Shown here: piece after piece, positions 31,014 through 34,451 of the stretch | Position numbering within the stretch: the stretch's first letter is position 1 | How the letters are laid out: every line of letters begins with the position of its first letter | Assembly (NCBI GenBank): GCA_013287215.1 | Contig: JABDEH010000008.1 | Span: 1-34,451 of the forward strand | Length of the DNA stretch: 34,451 nucleotides | Direction: 5' to 3' | Source of the DNA: Chlamydiota bacterium | GTDB taxonomy: Bacteria; Chlamydiota; Chlamydiia; Chlamydiales; Rhabdochlamydiaceae | The notes under the pieces: model-generated | The model's input: the letters and a program-made list of their open reading frames with translations, nothing else | Database searches by the model: none | What the model was told of the DNA's origin: nothing | Program-made: the position numbers and the translations under genes

Positions 31014-34000
31014 CTATTTTAAGTAGGCGTGTTTAAAATCCATTTGCCACCCTATGCCAGGGACATAGAGGGTCTCTTTTTTCATAAATTTTCCCATCTC
31101 ATAATAAAGCGGGATGATGGGTAGTTGATCGATGAGGATCTTCTCTGCTTGCCAGAGGTACTCACCTCTCTTTTTCAAATCACATTCTTCATTGGCTGCG
31201 TCGAGCAGCATTTGATACTCTTTGTCTTCCCATTTGGAAAAGTTGACTTTTTCCTTCGCGTTCTTGAATGCTTCCAGAGTGTAAATGGGGTCGTTGACGA
31301 GCGGCTCCCATCCCATTCCGCCAATCTGATAATCGCCTCGGTACATTCTTTCGAACAGCGTGGCCGTATCGGGCGCTTCTACCCGGCAATGGATGTCAAA
31401 ACATCTTTCCCATTGTTTTTTGACGACGAGCGCAGTGGTTTCTCGCAAGAACCCTTGGAAAGATAGAAGCGAGGGCATCGCAAACGTGGCGCGATCGAGC
31501 CCGAGTTCTTGGAAGGCCTCGTCGAACAAAAGGCGCGCCTTGGCGGTATTTTCTTCATAATTATGCGTCTTGAGGTGATACGAATGCTCTCGAGGCAGCG
31601 GTGTTGTCGCCGGGATCATGTCCGCAGAGAGCGCGTCGACGATCTCTTGCCGATTGATGGCCATCGCGAGCGCTTTGCGCAATTTAGGGTGATTAAAGGG
31701 AAATGACTGGACGTTAAAGGCCAGCCAATAGACGCGGGGCGTGGGATCGATCTCCGGAGTTTTATGCGCAAAGAACGGCTCCCAGGGCTGCATCGGTCTT
31801 CCCAAGTAATCGATCTGATCCTTTTGGAACATCTCGAGGACTTCGTGAACGTTGCCGGTCTTGTAGATCGTGATCTGGTCCAGTTTCACATTGTCCGCAT
31901 CCCAGTAGGAGGGGTTCTTTTTGAGCACATAGCGGTCAAACGCATGCCGTTTGGCCAGATGAAAGGGGCCGTTGCAAATATAAGACTCCGACTCTTGCGC
32001 CGCCCAGTCGGGGTGCACTTGGTCGATCAGGTGATTGACGGGAGAAAAGAGAGGATTTGCAATCAGTTCTAGGAAGTAGGGAGCCGGAAAGGCGAGTTCA
32101 ACGGCCAGCGTGCTTTCATCGAGCGCGCGAATTTTCACATTTTCTAAAGCTGTTAACCCCTCTTTGGCCGCCTTGGCGTGCATGATCGGATAAAACAGAT
32201 AGGAGGAAGAGGTTTTGAAAGAGGGAGATAAAATACTCTTCCACGTGTACTCAAAGTCGTGGGCGGTGACGGGAGATCCGTTCGACCAGGTACACTTGCG
32301 TAATTTAAACAGATAGTGTTTTTGGTCGGAGGAGATGTTGACCGATTCGGCGATGGAGAGGTAGGGCTTGCCGTTATCCCCGATGCGGGTCAGCCCGTCG
32401 AACAGCATCCTCATAATGAAGAAGTGTCCGTTGCCCACAGACCCTCCTAAACGGGGATCTAAGAAAGAATGGAGAAGCGGAAAGCTCAGGCGGACAATCT
32501 TCTGCGCTTTCAGCTTTCTTTGCCACTCTTCGTAGGTCTTTCTAATCTGTAAAGAGACGGTCTCTCTCTCAGGCCCCTGGCAAAGGTACGCAAAGCAGTA
32601 GGTCTCACGATACATGATGAAAGAACTGAGCGTCGACTTAGGGACCTTGATCGCCTCCTTCAGCTCTCCGTCTTGAGCGCAGATGACGGCGAAAGAACCC
32701 TCTTCCTTGGACTCTAAAGAGAAGTAGGGCGCCTCCCCTTCCAATCCCTTCAACATCTGCAAGAAGAGCACTTTTAACACTTTTAAGGGATGGGTGAACC
32801 TGGCCTCCAAAGGACTCATCGATAAGAAGAAGCTTTCGAGGAGCTCATGATGCTCCATGCTGATGATTTTTTTCAGTTCAAAAAGGCGCTCTTCCTGCTG
32901 CGAGATCATTCCTCCCGTGTAGTCCCGGATTTCTCCGAAGACATCCTGTAACAGGGAGGCAACTTTTTGCCGCGCTAGGTAGGTGTTTACAGAAAAATCG
33001 CTTCTTAAGAACGGTTCTTTCACAAGGTGGACCTGAAGGAGCGTTGCCTCTTTATAGTACTTGCGGTTCAGCCTTTCAATGGTCTGGATGCGGTCTACGG
33101 CGACCCGTGCGCCGGGCATGGAATGGGGAAGGATGGTTTTTACATTATCTTCCGCAATGGGCTGGACGAGGATGACAGAAAAAAGAAGTTCCGAAGTTGT
33201 CTGCTCTTCAAACTTGATCATCACCTGCGGGATGTCTTCGGGATCGTGGAGCTCCTGGCTTAGAGTTAGGATGTTCTTCATGATCTCTTCTTCATTGCGG
33301 ATCATGAAAACGGGCGGCATGAGTTTTTCAATACGCCCTTTAAGCTCTTCGGCAAGCACGCTCCTCAGCAAACGGATTTCCGCTGCAGTAAAAAACCCGC
33401 CCCCCATCTTCTCCACTTCTAAATAGAGGGTCTGGATTTTTTCTAGGGTGTGCTGGTAGCAGGAGTTCTTCACCGCTTGCACGCGCGGGATAAATTTCTG
33501 GATTGCCTGGATGATGTGTTTTTCGCCAAAGAACTCTTGTTGATCTTGCAAGAGAACGCTCACGATAAGTCCAAGAACCTGCTTGCTGCCGAAGGCAAAA
33601 TCGAGCCTTGTGGGCAAAAAGCGAAGATAGAGATGCCTGCGGTCAAAGACAAGCCGGGAAGCTTTAATGATCTTGCGCCGTAAACTATACTGCGCGCCGA
33701 TCAGTCTTAAAAGGTGCAGGTAAGATCTTTGAACTCTAAACTCTTTTTCTGAGAGGGCCAAGAACCGGCTCATTTCGGCAAACAGCTCTTGGTCTGTGTA
33801 CGTGGGAAATTTCAGCGTGATGTCGATCAGTTTTTGACGGATGATGGAGATCTTCTGATCATAGACCAGCGGCTTGCTGTCTAAGACGTCGCGCGCATAT
33901 TTTTCGCTCGACAGACCCAATTTCAGCTCTCTTGCAAAAAGAGGAAGTTTTTCTCGGATCAGGATGTCTTCGTCTTCGTTCTCGACAAGAACTTCCACCT

Positions 34001-34409
34001 GGGCGACGTACCATTTTTCTAACGTGTCGACGCCGAGATAGAACTCCATCTGATGGAGAGAAAAGAGGGTTACGACCTTATTCTGTAACAGGCCGCGTGT
34101 GAGCAGTTGATAGAAAAAGGCGCCGGTGTTGGCCCCATTAGTAGATTTGCAAAGCAAAGTGACCGTCAAACAGCCCGGAACAGAATTGACATCTTTCCAG
34201 CGGATGAGCGGGAGCGATTCCTGCAGCCAGTTGAGAAAGTCGACTTTGTCCTCGAACAGGAGTTCGCCGGGGATGAGCTTAGTGAGGATCCCGATCATTT
34301 GCTGCGTGTGATCAATCAACTCTTCCGACCTCACTTGCGGATTAAAGCAGGGATAGATTAGGAAAGGAAAGTTTGCTAATGTACACTGAAATGATGGATT
34401 TGAGCTCAC
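31014..34409 (-). CDS. Fusion of an unrecognised N-terminal region with an OppA-type solute-binding domain (SBP_bac_5)
   Basis: This 1131-residue protein starts at GTG 34409, five bases after GGAGG; a TTG at 34433 has no such support. The C-terminal 480 residues (from about 645, beginning KIVRLSFPLLHSFLDPRLGG) are a typical oligopeptide-binding fold, with LRKCTWSNGSPVTAHDFEYT, ICNGPFHL, YWLAFNVQSFPFNHPKLRKA and a C-terminal PIIPLYYEM segment. The first 640 residues contain no signal peptide and no family I recognise; blocks such as KSTNGANTGAFFYQLLTRGL and long charged helices are visible. Solute-binding proteins are normally exported, so this is unusual. It may sense peptides in the cytosol or be secreted by another route. 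No ABC permease is in the window. Confidence 0.82.
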   Translation of the reverse strand: MSSNPSFQCTLANFPFLIYPCFNPQVRSEELIDHTQQMIGILTKLIPGELLFEDKVDFLNWLQESLPLIRWKDVNSVPGCLTVTLLCKSTNGANTGAFFYQLLTRGLLQNKVVTLFSLHQMEFYLGVDTLEKWYVAQVEVLVENEDEDILIREKLPLFARELKLGLSSEKYARDVLDSKPLVYDQKISIIRQKLIDITLKFPTYTDQELFAEMSRFLALSEKEFRVQRSYLHLLRLIGAQYSLRRKIIKASRLVFDRRHLYLRFLPTRLDFAFGSKQVLGLIVSVLLQDQQEFFGEKHIIQAIQKFIPRVQAVKNSCYQHTLEKIQTLYLEVEKMGGGFFTAAEIRLLRSVLAEELKGRIEKLMPPVFMIRNEEEIMKNILTLSQELHDPEDIPQVMIKFEEQTTSELLFSVILVQPIAEDNVKTILPHSMPGARVAVDRIQTIERLNRKYYKEATLLQVHLVKEPFLRSDFSVNTYLARQKVASLLQDVFGEIRDYTGGMISQQEERLFELKKIISMEHHELLESFFLSMSPLEARFTHPLKVLKVLFLQMLKGLEGEAPYFSLESKEEGSFAVICAQDGELKEAIKVPKSTLSSFIMYRETYCFAYLCQGPERETVSLQIRKTYEEWQRKLKAQKIVRLSFPLLHSFLDPRLGGSVGNGHFFIMRMLFDGLTRIGDNGKPYLSIAESVNISSDQKHYLFKLRKCTWSNGSPVTAHDFEYTWKSILSPSFKTSSSYLFYPIMHAKAAKEGLTALENVKIRALDESTLAVELAFPAPYFLELIANPLFSPVNHLIDQVHPDWAAQESESYICNGPFHLAKRHAFDRYVLKKNPSYWDADNVKLDQITIYKTGNVHEVLEMFQKDQIDYLGRPMQPWEPFFAHKTPEIDPTPRVYWLAFNVQSFPFNHPKLRKALAMAINRQEIVDALSADMIPATTPLPREHSYHLKTHNYEENTAKARLLFDEAFQELGLDRATFAMPSLLSFQGFLRETTALVVKKQWERCFDIHCRVEAPDTATLFERMYRGDYQIGGMGWEPLVNDPIYTLEAFKNAKEKVNFSKWEDKEYQMLLDAANEECDLKKRGEYLWQAEKILIDQLPIIPLYYEMGKFMKKETLYVPGIGWQMDFKHAYLK

Positions 34410-34451
34410 ATCCGCCTCCAAAACCGATCGCAATCCTTAAAAATGGAGCGC

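Noticed and set aside
1-34451. CRISPR arrays, tRNA or rRNA genes
   Set aside because: No regularly spaced direct repeats with unique spacers and no cloverleaf or rRNA-like segment were seen.

Overview
The window looks like a chromosomal segment of a member of the Chlamydiota, probably an environmental lineage outside the Chlamydia genus. The main reason is gene order. The block rmuC-pssA-nrdA-nrdB with an M16 metalloprotease and htrA is, from memory, the same neighbourhood as C. trachomatis CT823-CT828. NrdA carries the long N-terminal ATP-cone region of chlamydial NrdA. NrdB has Phe in place of the radical Tyr (F124, equivalent to C. trachomatis F127), the mark of class Ic ribonucleotide reductase. 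Base composition is roughly balanced by eye, with AT-rich islands between genes. I see no rRNA or tRNA genes and no CRISPR array.

Layout. 1-5,000 (minus strand) is accessory: a MauE/DoxX-like membrane protein cut by the window edge, a bicupin oxalate decarboxylase, a secreted DUF1254/DUF1214 protein coupled to a YggU/DUF167 gene, a sialidase-fold protein and a small two-helix membrane protein. 5,000-8,430 holds a small unknown gene, an EamA exporter, PhoH2 (PIN plus PhoH ATPase) and a cysteine-rich protein with a SWIM-like end. 8,480-9,660 holds three tandem divergent paralogues that all begin Met-Cys, with a cluster of strong hairpins between two of them. 9,660-13,400 is repeat-rich: a MITE with 27-bp inverted ends, two genes behind nearly identical promoters, an SH3-domain secreted protein, and dinD with three copies of a 30-bp palindrome, one of which is dinD codons 65-74. 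13,500-15,100 holds a DUF455 ferritin-like protein, an unknown Ser/Thr-rich protein and a 167-bp imperfect palindrome.

15,084-28,640 is the conserved chlamydial core. rmuC and pssA run leftward. nrdA and nrdB run rightward behind a NrdR-like operator pair. They are followed by a secreted Ntn amidohydrolase, the M16C protease and HtrA. nrdA carries a 378-residue intein with both splicing and LAGLIDADG homing-endonuclease motifs. The residue after it is Gly rather than Cys, Ser or Thr. 28,954-34,451 holds a MATE exporter, a 271-bp CGCAAAG-type palindromic element (a half copy follows nrdB), a small protein with an SH2-like pattern, and a 1131-residue protein that fuses a large unrecognised N-terminal region to an OppA-type solute-binding domain without an export signal.

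How it fits together: nucleotide reduction (nrdAB), phospholipid synthesis (pssA), DNA maintenance (rmuC, dinD) and envelope proteostasis (htrA, M16) form the housekeeping part. The flanks hold transporters, secreted enzymes and candidate host-interaction proteins. Several intergenic regions are dominated by palindromic repeats that overlap stop codons, supply a promoter element or appear to derive from a gene.
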